From positions 30,963,556-31,027,555 of the forward strand of contig VZSR01001685.1 in assembly GCA_013398615.1 (NCBI GenBank): a stretch of DNA of 64,000 nucleotides, in the 5' to 3' direction. Origin of the DNA: Brachypodius melanocephalos. Lineage: Eukaryota > Chordata > Aves > Passeriformes > Pycnonotidae. Below, piece by piece: positions 1 through 13,100 of this stretch. The translations under genes and the position numbers were made by a program. Every line of letters begins with the position of its first letter. Position 1 is the stretch's first letter. The notes below the pieces were generated by a model, which was not told where the DNA came from, did not search any database, and worked only from the letters and a program-made list of their open reading frames with translations.

Positions 1-1135
1 TTTATCATTTTCCCATTTCAGACTGTGTTAGATTTTATGGAAATATTTGTCATTGTCATGAGTCAAGCTTAGTCATAGCCACGTGGGCAGAATAAAACTG
101 GCTTATATATTAGCAGAAGGTTTATGTAAATGTTTGGGAACTAATAAAGATTTTTACAATATTTGTGGCTGTTCATATGTGTGCATGTACATAAATACAT
201 ATATGCTACTCACAAAGCTGTTATGCAGATTTTTATCTACATAGACTTGAAAGGAAGGTAATTATATGAGGTGTCCTAAGAAACACTCTGGTAATAATAT
301 TTTTAAAGTATTTGGATAACACTCTGGAGTCCCTTGTGTGATTCTTGGCCTGTCTTGTGCAGGACCAGGAGTTGTGCTGGATGATCCTAATGGGTCCCTT
401 CCTACTCAGCATAGTCAATGATTGGTCTTATGATCATCTTATGTTTTTGATGTCATATATTTTGAAGTAAATTATTTTTGGAGATATTTTAGGGTTGTGT
501 TAAAATATACAGGATAATGATATATATACATAATGATATTTTTATATATCTCATTTCTCATATTGTTTTTATTGCAGTAAATTTTTACTGCATTTAGACC
601 AAATCCCTTGGTCACTCTTCTTCATGCTGCTCACTACTTCTACAACTTTAGAGCTACAAACTAAGCTGAATGAAAAAAAATCCCCTGTTATATGAGAAAA
701 TCTATTATATGGGAAGGCACAAGACCTTTTGCACCATTTTTGTGTGGTTTAAACTCATATTTTAATGAGGATAGCTATAAATTTCACACATTTATTAGGA
801 ATAATGTATTAAATACATGTAGTCTATTACTGGATTAAGATATCCCTTAAAAGTCAGTGAAAACTCCTTGATTATAACTGAATAAACATCCAGGCAAATA
901 GTGGTATAGATGTATGTAAAATTAAGCATGAGAAGTTAAAAATTATAATACATTTCTTTTGATCACCTGGAAGATAAACCACCTGTAAATACAATAAAGA
1001 GAAGTGATCATTTGTTGATGAAACAGATTTTCACGGAAATACTAGAAAATTTTCTGTAAGTCAAAAACAAAAAGGAAATTTTCTTCTTTAATTTTTTTTT
1101 TCTTTTTAGACTTTATATCTAGAATAACTAGCTGC

Positions 1136-1162
1136 TTTGTTTTGTTTTGTTTTGTTTTTTTT
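1136..1162 (+). repeat. (TTTGT)4 plus poly-T
   Basis: Four TTTGT units followed by eight T. Simple repeat. Confidence 0.8.
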
Positions 1163-2818
1163 CATATTCACTTGAGATTAAACTCAGCTCCCTTCCTAAT
1201 TGGACAAAATCTAAGACAAGTTAAACTGGGAATTTTTATATAAAATATCTTTGCAGATTAAAAATAATAGAGCTAGCTAGTATCTGCTTCACACCCAGAT
1301 TAACATAAAATGTAGTATTGAATTTTAGCTCTGACCATGAATTTCCACTCCCTCTTTTTATTTGTCTACTTGTTTAATTTCTAAAATATCATATCAGGAG
1401 ATCTGATCTAAATGTCTTGAAAGTAAAAATTTGGGAAGGAATTAGGCTCATCTCATCTACCCTTCATTAAGTCAAAGTACATTTTAAATAGCATTGTTGT
1501 CTAGACCATCTTTATTGCTCAGAGGCATCATACTGGGGGGCAGAGTCAAGAACCCCCATTAATCCAAGAAAATCCTTTGAGTTTACTTAGATATGGATGG
1601 AGTAAATGGATCACTTCATCACAGTGCTCACTTCTAGATATTGACTACAAAATGAGCTGAAACAATGACCATAAGCTTGCTACACTATTACATGAGGTGA
1701 GAGGAAATATACTTGTTTAGAACATTCTGGTTTTGGTTTAAGAAATTTCCTCAACAAGAGATCAAAATATAATTGTCTTTCTCTGGAAAAATAAATTCTG
1801 ACAGTGGTATTGGATGTTGTTTTCTACTTTACTTCAGTGTATATGTTAGCTTATTCACTCAAGGCATATGAAATGAAAGCTTAAAGCATTCTCTTTAGGT
1901 CTCTATCCTATCACTTTTGCTTTAATTTTACATTGCATCATTTTCACAAACATGTTGTACTTTGTTCTGTAACACGGTTTTTTTGGTTCCTTTTTTCTAG
2001 CAGTTTATATTTTCTTGAATGTTTCTATTCATAAATTTTATATCTTTCCCAGCCATTTATAGCCCAACCTTGATGGTTTCCCTGGTTCTTGGGAGAATTT
2101 TCTCTATTGTTTCTCAGAATTATTCGTCATCATCGCATTTAGGTCAGCCTGAATTTTTTCTCTGTACCAGCTGTTAGAATGTAATTTAGACTATCAAAAA
2201 AGATTATAGGTTGAGTTTTCAGACTTGCTAAGCCTAAATCTTCTCCCATTAAAGACAATGATAAACTCTCCCTAATTTTAGAGGAACAGAAATAGTGGTA
2301 AGCTAAAGGCTTTCATTCTGTGAAAAGCAATTACAATTTTGTCTTTTTCCTCTCTTATTCTTCCAAGATATCTTAGAAAAGGTGTCATCCAAAACATTCT
2401 TATCCTCTGAAACTTGAGGACTTAGACAACATTTTCTTATTCTTATTTTCTTATTTTATGGTAGCCAAAAAGACAAAGCTGTTTTGGCTGTAGAAGAAGT
2501 GTAACTAAACCTGGGTTAGGTGTTATTTGAACTGGTTTGATGACTGTTTTACCTCACTTTATAGCAAAACTAGAAAAGCAATTCATTTTGATCTGTATCA
2601 TCTATTTTTTTTAGGTTTTATTTCTTCCTTATATGGGAAAAACTTATTTAATTGTGAAATTTAGGATACAACTACTGTAGGTTAGCATAGGTTATTAGAA
2701 CATCATCTATCTTCACAACTTTAGAATTTGAATTAGAGAGACTGAAACGACATAATACATTCCCAGCTTTTTATATGTCTATTCGATGAGTTTTATAAGT
2801 ATTGACCTAATAAAAAAT

Positions 2819-2834
2819 TAGTAGTAGTAGTAGT
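2819..2834 (+). repeat. (TAG)5 microsatellite
   Basis: A short perfect trinucleotide run following an A-rich stretch. Confidence 0.75.
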
Positions 2835-4926
2835 GATAGCCTTGTTCAATCAGCAAAATAAGGGGAAAAAAAAGGAGTTGCAAGTATTTCCAGCAGAATT
2901 ATGCAATGACTATTTTTCCAATGACATAAAAATGTGATGGAGTAGACCAGAATTATATTGATAGGAAAATATTTATAAATGTTCATAAAAAGGGAACCTA
3001 AAATGCCTTAAAAGTAGGAGTAGGTCTTTTTATGTCACATGTTTAAATTAACCTCAAATGAGTTAAAAAACTTTATGCCAGTTTAGAACCTTGTTTGTGG
3101 ATTACAATAGGTTTAACAGTCTTCTTTGTCACTGTGGACATTAACAGTCATGGTGGAAAGCAGGGAAAGAGTTTGGAAAGCTTTAGAATTCAAGATCTGC
3201 GCATTGTTAATAAAATGGTTCTGCCTCCAAGAGAAAAATGCTCAGTGCTATTGAAAAATATTACTTTTTAAAAACTTTTTTGTTAGGAACATCTGTTTAC
3301 TTTGCTTGGAAAAAGATTATTCTCAAACACATCACAATTTCACAGTAGTTGATTGAAATCACTGTTTACAATTGTTATAACTTTACTACAGTACCCCCAT
3401 AGATACTGTAGCTTCCTGACACTTGGCAATGCAGCTGACACAGGCTTAATAGTGAATTAATGCTTTAATTGAGTGTATAAATGAAGTGAATTTCTGTAAT
3501 GCATTATAAGTTTCTTCTATAACTTTTTCATTTCAGAAAACTTCTTACAATATGCTTTTGTGTGTTTTGCTTTTCTTGTTACAGAGAAACAGTAGTTTCA
3601 CTAGGTGAAATAAGAACGTTGTAGGATTTATTAATTCTGGATTACATAATATTTACTGAGAAGTCAAAGCACCTGTGGCTTTGACTGGGGAAAAGGATAA
3701 GTTAATAAATTTTGGAAAATCAACAGTTTACTTGTGTGGACTTTTTGACTTATTTTTGCCAGAAATTTCCAGGTCAGTTTATCCAGACACTTATTGTTTA
3801 TCAAAAAGAAAAAAAAAATTAAATATTCTCGCTTGAACTTTAAGATACTATATATTGAAGGAATAAATACCAATACAGAACACAAAACAATAATAAAAAC
3901 AAGTCTGTATTGTGCATTGAAGTGAGTTTGTATGTTTTATAAGCCCTGAGTGGAAGCCAATGTGTCTGCTGTAAGGAGCATTGAACATGAAATGAAAGAG
4001 TGTATTCTGGTAAATAGAAATTGCTAGAATGATTTGGGAACCCCAGACATTCAGCTTGGTATCATGTCTCATCAGGAATAGCAGGGGGTCCTTGACTGAA
4101 TGAGCAACAGGACAGTCACAGAAATACCTAAAATACATTGCAACTACAAAAATTATTGATTGAAGCTTTTTTTTTTTTCATTTGGGGAAAAATTCATTGG
4201 CGAAAAATTTTCTTTCATTTGGTAGTTTCAAAAGGTTGTCAAGAGAGTATAAGGAGCCTCCCCTACTCCCACATCCCTAAAAAGCCCCCAGAAATGCCAA
4301 CAACCCAAACCCCAGTGCAACCTTTTTGCACAGTCAGCATGTGCAAACGCTCCTGCAATCTGACCTGTATGCCTTATACTGAGTCTTAGGAATTTTGAAC
4401 TAGTGAGTTTATTCAAACATCAAGCCACTTGACCAATTAAATACTTGCAAGAAGAACAGATTTGTGACTGAAGATAATATCTTAACCAGTCACAAAAACA
4501 TCATTCAGGGAAGACTTGATTCAAATATTGAAAATTGAATCTAAAATGTGGGAACAAAATTTAACAGGTTTTAATTACAAAGATAAGTAAATTGGAGCAA
4601 TGTTTTCAGAGAACTTGTGATTTGTACAATATATAAGAACTGGATTGTTCATATCAGGACTGTGTAATTTTATGAAAGATGTGATTGAAGCAGAAGTTGA
4701 GGGCTTGATATAATAAAGCTCATTATCCTTTTGCATGCAAGATGGGCTTCTATCTGTTTCCATTTGAAATTACAGGTCTGAAATTTGCTAGAATTTTTCT
4801 ATTTGCGAGAGAAGCATGGCCCATACAAGTAACCAGAATGTATGACACCCACACCACTTCTCTTAAAGCAAATAAAGCCTGAGAAGACAGCAGTGAAAAT
4901 GGCAACAAAGGGAACCCCACCAATAG

Positions 4927-5020
4927 GAAAAAAAAAAGCCAAAAAAACACCAAAAAAAAAAAACAACCCCAAAAAAACCCCACCAAAACCAACCAACAAA
5001 ACAAAACAACAAAAAGGAAA
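4927..5020 (+). repeat. A/C-only low-complexity tract
   Basis: Almost entirely A and C, with runs of 7-12 A separated by CC or CCCC. Reading frames on both strands here (Lys/Pro/Thr-rich on plus, Phe/Gly/Trp-rich on minus) are produced by the composition and are not genes. Confidence 0.85.
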
Positions 5021-5699
5021 CAAAAGACATCTTCAAGAAAAGGGGCACATTTCTGTAGCTGGATGCAATATGGAGCTGGGAAGACAAGCTGTGTGCAGAG
5101 GGTGAATGCTGTTTACTTCACAGTGGCTGGGATACTAGGAAGATCTCCCTGTGGATGCCAGAAATGCCACACAAACACAGTAATTGAAGAGCCTGGCTGA
5201 GCTGGAGGCAGTCTGTGACTGCTGAATTCCTCCAAAGTGTCAGCTCATCTGGAAACACCTAGGCATGAGTGATAAAGGTGAGTAGGAGGAATAAGTTCTT
5301 TTGGAAGCATGATATATTTTAGGGACCATTATTGCAGCTAATCAAATCTCATAATTTCTGTGAAGCAGTGGTCCTGTTTTGGACCAAAATAAAATGAAAG
5401 AAAAAAAAACCCAAATAAAGTAAAATTTCTGTAGGGAATCAAAACACATTTTTAAAATATTTTGAAAAACTTAAAATACTTAATCTAGGAATGCCTAACT
5501 ATCTTCATGTCCTGATTGTCTTCCACTTTTTAGGAAACACCCCAGGGTTCTTTATTGACGGTCAGGCAAACTTGTTACAAAGAAATAGTCCAAGGTATAT
5601 TGCCCATGAGACAGCACAGTCAGATGGGATCCTGGAGTTCCTAGATGTATTCTGGATGTGTATGTATACTTGAGGGTATTCTGAAATACAAACCATACA

Positions 5700-5970
5700 A
5701 TCCCCCTTTTCCCTCTTCTAATTGGGTCGTTCAGTGTAGATTATCCAGAGCCAGCTTTTAGGATGCGCTACTTGCTAAGCAAAGTCGACAGCTGGTAAAT
5801 TTAATTTCAAACTGACCCTGTAGGCCACTTCTGCTCTGTAATGCAGATGTGGAATTTAAATTTTATAGTGCTCTATTGCAGTGCCCAGGTCAGATTTGAT
5901 AAAACTAATTGGAGAGTGGGAATAGTACTCTCCTTGGAGGGTAACACCTCAGAGCAATTCTCATATGACA
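5700..5970. other. Possible conserved non-coding element
   Basis: Non-repetitive sequence with CpGs at GGTCGTT, GATGCGC and GTCGAC and several AATT/TAAT cores. No gene or repeat recognised. Inference from texture only. Confidence 0.2.
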
Positions 5971-6492
5971 TTTTGCCTTGCATGCAGATACTTTTTTTCT
6001 TTTAAACTCTTGCTTTGTTCCATTCTCACAAATAAGGTGTGGAGAACATGAGGGAAAACTTCAATTAATCAAGATGGGATACAGGACTGCAATATGGCAC
6101 TTTGTTTAATAAAATTTAACATTTCTAAAAAATTGCACTTTGTTACTTTGTTGCACTTGTATGAACTGACAGACCAAGTATGTTTCCTAACAGAAGGTAT
6201 GGTCTTAATAAGTTGATTTCTGTCCTTTGATTTCATTACATCAGAAGTGCATCCACATACTGCTACGCAGTGCAAATAAAGTTAATTTGTCCCCCTCCAA
6301 AAAAAAAATCCTGTAGCAGTATCCTGCAGTATTCAGAAGGCCAAATTACATAATCTTTTCTCAAAGTCATTTGTTCTCCTATTATAATAATGTTCATAGG
6401 ATTTATCATCAAGAAAAATAATGCTTAAAGCCAAAAAGGAAAATATATAAAAATCTGAATTAAAAGTAAAACTATCAAGATTTAATGCATGG

Positions 6493-6540
6493 TATTATAA
6501 ATATTATTATTTTTCAATAATAATAATAATATTTATAATA
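6493..6540. repeat. 19-bp perfect inverted repeat, AT-only
   Basis: The left arm 6493-6511 (TATTATAAATATTATTATT) is the exact reverse complement of 6522-6540, with a 10-nt loop. The right side carries extra ATA/AAT units. It can form a hairpin or cruciform, though its simple composition means it could have arisen by slippage. Confidence 0.85.
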
Positions 6541-7087
6541 TTAATGGATTTATCATACTTATACAAATTTTTGGAGTAAATTAACATTTGAATATTCTCA
6601 GGCACTAAACCAGAAATTCATGACCCATTTTCTTGCAGAGCAGAGACATTTGGAGCAGTGCAATCATCTCAAGTGAAATGTCTTAAATGCCCAGGATGTG
6701 CATTTTGTGTGTGTATACACGTGTATGAATATAATGAATACACATATTAACCTTTTCTTTTGGAGTAGAATACTTTTCTGCTGCTATTGTATTTTATGTT
6801 AAACATAAAAACCTTTATTTATCAACCAAGTTTGTAGCATGAGGAACACTGCTGTAGACCAGCCCCATGGGATTGTACCCCCTCGTAAAGCCAGGGTTCT
6901 CCTTCAGGTGCTTTCTACACACTCAGCTGTCACTGCAAGAGCTGTCAAAATTGGATACTGATGCTGATGACACTCTACGTATGCAGTGAGGCTTTCTGGT
7001 CATGCGCTTTCATTCACACAGATGGGAGCAGCATAAAAGAGGTGACTTTTCTCAGTCCACATAGCTGACTTTAATCAAACAGTTTAA

Positions 7088-7110
7088 CCTAGTTCCTAGT
7101 TCCTAGTTCC
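7088..7110 (+). repeat. (CCTAGTT)3 tandem repeat
   Basis: Three consecutive CCTAGTT units, then CC. Probably replication slippage. Confidence 0.8.
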
Positions 7111-8309
7111 TCTTCCCAAGGTTATGGAAGACAAGTGGAAAAGACACAAAAAGACTTTTTGTCTTCCTTTACGCTCTTCCTGTCTTTAATATAAACAATC
7201 CTAGTTTTGTATATTTCTGAGTTTTATACCGCAGCGTCTTCTCTGCAATGAGGAAATTTCAGATTTGTTTGGAGTCCTTGAAAGAGATCTCAAATTGGAT
7301 GTGGAATAATAGGCAAGTTTTCTCAAACACGTTCAAGCCTAATAATTAATGGTTAAACTTTGCAAGCTTTTCTCAAATGAAATAGTTCTGTGAGGACTTT
7401 CTCCATGATATGTGACATTCACCTGTCACTGTGCTGGAGGTTATCCCAAAGTCTGTGGCACTCAGAGGCTTTACTTTGAATATTTTCAGATGAAGATTTA
7501 CTGGAGAGAAAAAATAAGAATAGAGAGAGCACTCTCCTCTGCCTCAATACTGGCTGAAATCGTGCACGTGCCATCTCACGTGATATGGATTAAGGCATAT
7601 GGTGCTCTGATTTTCCTCCCTCCATTGAGGCTTTCATCCACCTCTGAATTTAAAGAATGTAAGAAGTGTCTAACAGTGTTTGACACCTGGTTAATTGTAC
7701 TTCCAGAAAGTATACAAAATTAGCCTTTCTGTCCACTGTAAAAAAATCAATTTATTTTATGATTCATGATATTATTCATATCCATGACTTCATATTCTCA
7801 TCATCAGACAAAAATGATGAAGGCTTCTTACGAAAAGGTGATAAATCATCTAACAAAATTTTTCTTGTTAATTCACAAAAAGAGAAGAATATTTGAACAT
7901 CATCACAATTTTTAGATTATTGACTTTTATTTACCATTTTGTTGATAATGCTTTCTATAATACAATTTTTTTCTCCATACTAATTAGATTAACTGAAGCA
8001 AGACAAATACATATTGGGCCGTTTTATACAAAGTTAACACTTCCTATATGAAGGTTCTTATTCTAAGTGTATGTTACTTTCTTCCAGACCATCTGGCAGA
8101 TTTATCGGCCTAATAGTCTTGATCAGAATTTTAAACCTGTTCAGATTTCAAATTTCAAGTCTTATTAGGCTCACCCTTTTCTCTAGCATATTGTTGCACG
8201 TTGCATAGTTAATAAAACAGATCCTGAAAAAGGAATAATTCCTGGACTTCATTTTGTGTTTTATCATAGCCACATACAGATAGTTTCTTTCAATGTAATT
8301 TTGCCCTGC

Positions 8310-8832
8310 AAGCATCAGGGCCAGAGAAGAAGGAAGAGGATAAGGTATTCCAAGTGCTGGAGAAGATTCCCCTGCAGCCCCTGGAGACAACCACAGGGAT
8401 AAAGGTCATTCCCTGCAGCTTTTGGAGCTGATCATGCCAGAGCAGGTGGATGTTACCTTAAGAAATGATGGCCTGTGGGTGACACACACCAGAGCTGGTT
8501 CTTCTCAAGTGCTGCAGCCTATGGAGATTACCCACGCTGGCACAGAGGAAAACCACGAGGAGAAAGCAGTGACAGAGAAGGAACCTTTACAGACTGTCTG
8601 AAAACCCCATTCCCATCCTTTTGTGCCACTCAGGATGAAGGGCAGTGGGTAGAGGAACTGGGAATGAAGGAATTCTCTGAACCCTGTTTTTCTCATGGAG
8701 GTAATGGGTAAGTGATCTCACTGTCTTAACCTCTGACCACAGTCTTTTCCATCTTATTTCCATCTTCCAGTTCAGGAAGGAGAGAGTTTCTGGGTGGACA
8801 TCTGGCTGCTGGCCAGTGGTAACCCACCAAAT
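8310..8832 (+). mobile_element. Avian ERV LTR-like element, degraded and internally deleted
   Basis: The sequence follows a repeat family I recognise from bird genomes: a 5' part with several 'ctgcag...ggag' and 'cacgctgg' type modules (8380-8560), a middle 'accccattcccatcc' stretch near 8605, and a 3' end reading GGGTAAGTGATCTCACTGTC then ...GGTAACCCACCA at about 8819-8830. I recall about 150 bp of poly-A-signal-bearing sequence between the middle and 3' parts in the family; here the two lie close together, suggesting a deletion around 8670-8690. Left edge uncertain, and no target duplication found. Short reading frames on both strands here are shadows of the repeat. Confidence 0.5.
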
Positions 8833-9943
8833 GCTAGAATGGTGACCAAGCTCTCTCCAATAAAGACTTTTTTCCCTCTAAAATGTGCTGAGTTTTTGAT
8901 AGGTGAATAGTTAGTAATTATGGCTGCTGATCTTAAGTTAGGTCTTACCTGATTTTTATGTTATATTTCTGGCTTGTGATCTACATCTTTGTAAATGGTG
9001 ATACTTTACATACTCTCGGGAACTGAATCTTTATGTACTGCCTTCTTTAGAACTGAGTGCTGAAACCAGTTTGCCTTTGACCATGTCTAGATTTCATGCT
9101 TTAGACTATATTAGTCACTTTGTATAAAACATAGTTATAGAATTTCACTATTAGAAATCTCATTATTTCATCTGACCTTTTTTATTCACTGTTTTCTCTG
9201 GTTTGAATTAAAAAATCAGAATTCATAGCAAATTACACGGGCAATCTGCTTCTGATGTGACCTTTGAAATAGATTGTTGATTATTACTTAATTTTTTTGT
9301 CATCTCCATTTTTTTCCTGAAATATTTTTTTCACTATAGGCAAAAACCAAAAAAGTGTCCATGATTTTTTTTAAGTTACTAGACAGCTGAAATGCAGCAG
9401 CTGACCATATGAGCACTCCCACTTGTATGAGAGCTAAAACAAGTCTACTTAAGGCACTGAAATTCACTAATCACAAAATATCATCAAACTGTACCTTTAG
9501 ATCACCTTTGATTTAAGGGACAAAATGTTCAGCAGTAAATTTTGATTACTGTGATCCAATTGCTTCTAACCCATTTTAGTTAGTCTCATATTTAATGTGT
9601 CTTATTATAAGCATCATCTGCAAACAATCCTTTAATGAAATAATGTATTGAGGACTTGCACATAAATTGTGCAAGTACTTTGACTTCATTGAATTTTTCA
9701 TGTAAAATTAGCCCTAGTTTTTGGTAACCCCAATGAATGTAAATGAGTAAAAATGTGATATTAGAAAGACATAAATTCCCTTAATATGAACAAGCTTGAC
9801 AATGTCTTTCTGTGGTAGGAAAAGAAAGACTGTGGTATGCTGTGTTCTTTAATGAGATGAGAACACAGTGTTGCACCTATGGCAATAAAGCAAAATTAAT
9901 GGTTGGAAAGCTGCCATCTAAGATAATGATATAAGAGGCCAAA
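8833..9943. other. Unique sequence, no gene seen
   Basis: AT-rich. Only a 9-bp inverted repeat at 9654-9676 stands out. Confidence 0.6.
9654..9676. repeat. 9-bp perfect inverted repeat
   Basis: ACTTGCACA, 5-nt loop TAAAT, TGTGCAAGT. Mixed sequence; it could be chance. Confidence 0.7.
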
Positions 9944-10104
9944 AAATCATAGAATCGTGGAATGGTTGGGGCTGGGAAGGACCTTAAACATTTAAACATG
10001 ATCCAATTCCAAGTCTCCTGCCATGGGCAGGGACACCTTTCAGTCAACCAAGTCACTCTGGGACCCATCTAATGTGTCCTTGAATACTCTCAGGGATGGA
10101 GATA
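9944..10104 (-). mobile_element. CR1 LINE fragment, 3' end
   Basis: On the plus strand the piece opens with AATCATAGAATCGTGGAATG, the reverse complement of the CR1 3' tail. It continues through the 'gaaggacctta' and 'ctgccatgggcagggacacc' blocks typical of avian CR1 and stops in '...tcagggatggagatac'. It is 5'-truncated, as most CR1 copies are. No coding capacity remains. Confidence 0.85.
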
Positions 10105-13100
10105 CATCGGGGCAAGACAGTGTTGCTTGCATTCAAAAGAAGGGAGCTTTGTTCATGCCTGAAGTAGAACAGATTAATTTAGCACTCTTTTCACAGTGAT
10201 GTACATATTCCATAGGGTTTGGAAACATACTTGAAACACGGTCCAGTTCCCGCCCCTGCATCTAAAACTTGAGCAGAGGACAAGGTGCTGTTCTGGATGA
10301 ACATCACTAAGCTGGCTGGACTCCTTAGCAATCCTTTTTCTCTGTCTCTCTCAAGGCTGTTCCTGAGACCCTCTGTACTAACACATCTTAGTATCATTCC
10401 TGAATGATATGGTCTCCATCGAAGAATTAAGCTGGTATAGACGTTGACTTTATGGTCAGCAAAGCCACTTTGTCCAATTATCTGGAAAACCAGGTCCTCT
10501 CAGGTAATAACAAAACTAAGTCTGATCAATGTCTTGTGCCAATGAAGGCCTAATTCCACTGTAACAAAATTCTGCTGCTTTTCCTTGAGAGGAGCTCTAG
10601 ACTGTCAAAATACTCAGATCTGATTCTATAAGTATTTTGTTCCTGTTGTCCCTTGGTCAGTCCTGCAATGGGCTTTGCTGAAAAGCATTTAACAATTTAC
10701 TCAATGTTTGTATTTTTTTACTACCTGCAAATTTTCATAGGCTTATCAACGGATGTAATTTCTGTCATGCACAGAAAATTTGGCCAAATGTTATTGCTCT
10801 GTGTAGGGATTACCTTTAGTTACCAAATCTAAACTACTTCAGCCTTTTCTATTACACTCTCAGCTTCTGTTAAGTAAGGTAGAAGAGGGTAAGTTTCAGG
10901 GTCTGGTACTTAAAACAAATAATTATGGTCTTCATTTTTATAACTGACTATTAGAAAATGCCTTTTTTATTTTACCTGCAACATCAAACTGCCTAAAATG
11001 CCAGGTTGCTCTTGAATTTTGAAAGCAATTAAACGTCTCTAGCTCTCAATTCTTCTGAAGTCCCCAGTTACAAAATAGCTGTTAGAGAGGAATCATATCA
11101 TTCACAGATCCTAAAAATCTCTGTTCTCCTGCAACTCACTGGGCAATTTGGCTAGAACACTAGGCAAGGTTTATTGGATACTTGTCTGTGTTTTGGCAAG
11201 CATGAGTTGAAACAGATGTTTATATATAACATTTTTATTTCTGAAACATGCTTCATCTTAAAACTAGTTTGGTTTATTGCCCTTGCTACTCCTTTTGGAA
11301 AGTTGTTACAGAGTATTCTGTAATCTGATGACTACACCTTCGAATTTCCAACCCAAATGTATTTAATACCCATCTAGAAATATTTTTATTAGGTCAACAT
11401 TGTTGTTTGTTTTAAATACCTTTTCCTCTCCTTTCATGTTTATGCCTAAGCACTCCATGTATTTGTCCAGAGCAGTCTTATCACATCTCAGTTCATTTTA
11501 CTCATTTAAACAATACAAGACCTTTTTGTCTTATTTCATATTGCTTTGGATACTCTGAGGATCTCAACACATACATCTTAGAATTGCATTTGTTATTTGA
11601 TGGACATGACACATCGTTGTCAACAATCACCCAGCTGCTTCACACTGTTTTTCTCTTCCAGCTGTTGAGATCAGAACTTTTGTTCCTTCTTTAATGTTTG
11701 TTCCTCCTTTAGTGTTGTACAGTTCCATATTACCCACTTCTGTACTCTACTCTGGTTTGCTTGATATTGTTTTACTAATTTTTTATCAGCTAGCGTTTAC
11801 TTTTTGTGTCTGCATGAAATGTAATGAAAATGTGAAACAGGATCTCTACCATGGCTAATCCTTGACTAATAACTCTTTCAGTAGTTTATCCTGCCTTCAT
11901 TATTCCCTTCTCGAGTCTGTCAGTTGCCAGCTGCTTTCCAGTCAGTTTACTATCCATGGTGCAATTCTTGCACTTATGTTCTCCCACTTGTTAACTCCCA
12001 TAGGTAATCGATCAGATGTTTTGCCATATGTCTGATAGATTAATTATATTGTTATTTCTCTCCTTATGTTATAGGCTATAGATATGAGGCTAATCTGAAT
12101 CCAAGGTTCTTAGATAACTTATTTTGAATTTTCTCATGTTTCTCCTCACCATGGGGTCCTGTATTACTTCACTAAATAAATGCATTCTTTACTTTGAAAT
12201 AAGTCAGTTTTAACCTGTAATTTATACAGTCATTACCTTCAGATAAAGAATGGATTTCAGTACAGTACTGAACTCTAGAGGGCCCATGGGACACATACAC
12301 TTCATTTTTTTTTGTCATTGACATTGACTTGAGTTATGTTTTATTAACTCTTAAATTTGTCCATTTCTTATATAAGTTATGCTAACCAGTAAATCCATTC
12401 TTTTGCTCCTTCTGAATGTTCTGTCTTTCAGCTAAAATACCTAAATTGTCACTGGAATACAGAAATTGAGAATGAGTCCAGGCTGATGAATTTTTGGAAA
12501 GAAGAGGCCTCTGTTCCTAAACATAATGAATATTCAATTATTTATACAAGACAGAAGAGACTAGACATGGGAGATTAAGGTGATATTCTCCCTTGGTTTC
12601 CCAATATGTTTTTAACCTGTTGGGATGTGAGAGCTAGAGTTCCAGCACTAGAGAAGAAAATTCAATTGGAGTACTCTTACTTGTAAGCAATTGATTAAAA
12701 AAAGTGTAAAATTTCTTTTCATCCTCTTCTGGTTGCTTTGTGAATATGGCCTTATATTTTTCTCTGAATTTTTCAGAAAACCTGAAAAGAAACATAGTGT
12801 TTTGTATCTGAAAGAGTTTACTGTTTCATTTTACTTATATTTGTTTAATTGTGGGGGGAAATGGCAGTGAAATGAAGGTTTGTTTCTTTTGGCAAAGGAT
12901 TTATAAATAAAAGCAGTTTATTTCCCACAATTGAGCGTAAAGGGGGTTGTTTTGTTTTATTTTGGCTTGTTTGCCCGCTGAAATGAAAAATCCATTTATA
13001 CATGGTTACAAGCAACTAATTTCTGTTTCTTAGTCCAGCTTCTTGGTTTTCATAGAAATACCTAAGATGTTGAATTGGATTAAATACTTCTTACTCTAAA

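Larger units (their letters stand above)
1..4926. other. AT-rich unique sequence, no gene seen
   Basis: No repeat family, RNA gene or coding region recognised apart from the short simple repeats listed separately. Open frames are at most about 96 codons and unremarkable. Confidence 0.6.
5021..8309. other. Unique sequence, no gene seen
   Basis: Contains the 19-bp inverted repeat and a possible conserved block, listed separately. A 103-codon frame at 7412-7723 has no recognisable domain, signal peptide or splice context. AATAAA near 6275 followed by a 10-A run at about 6299-6308 could be the 3' end of an unknown transcript, but nothing else supports it. Confidence 0.55.

Noticed and set aside
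4750..5105. Several overlapping frames on both strands
   Set aside because: All are produced by the A/C-only low-complexity tract.
6275..6308. AATAAA followed by an A run, as in a processed transcript end
   Set aside because: The A run is only about 10 bases, no target duplication was found and no gene body is recognisable upstream.
11330..11560. Faint CR1/L3-like word order on the minus strand
   Set aside because: Too diverged to separate from chance by eye; a profile search would be needed.
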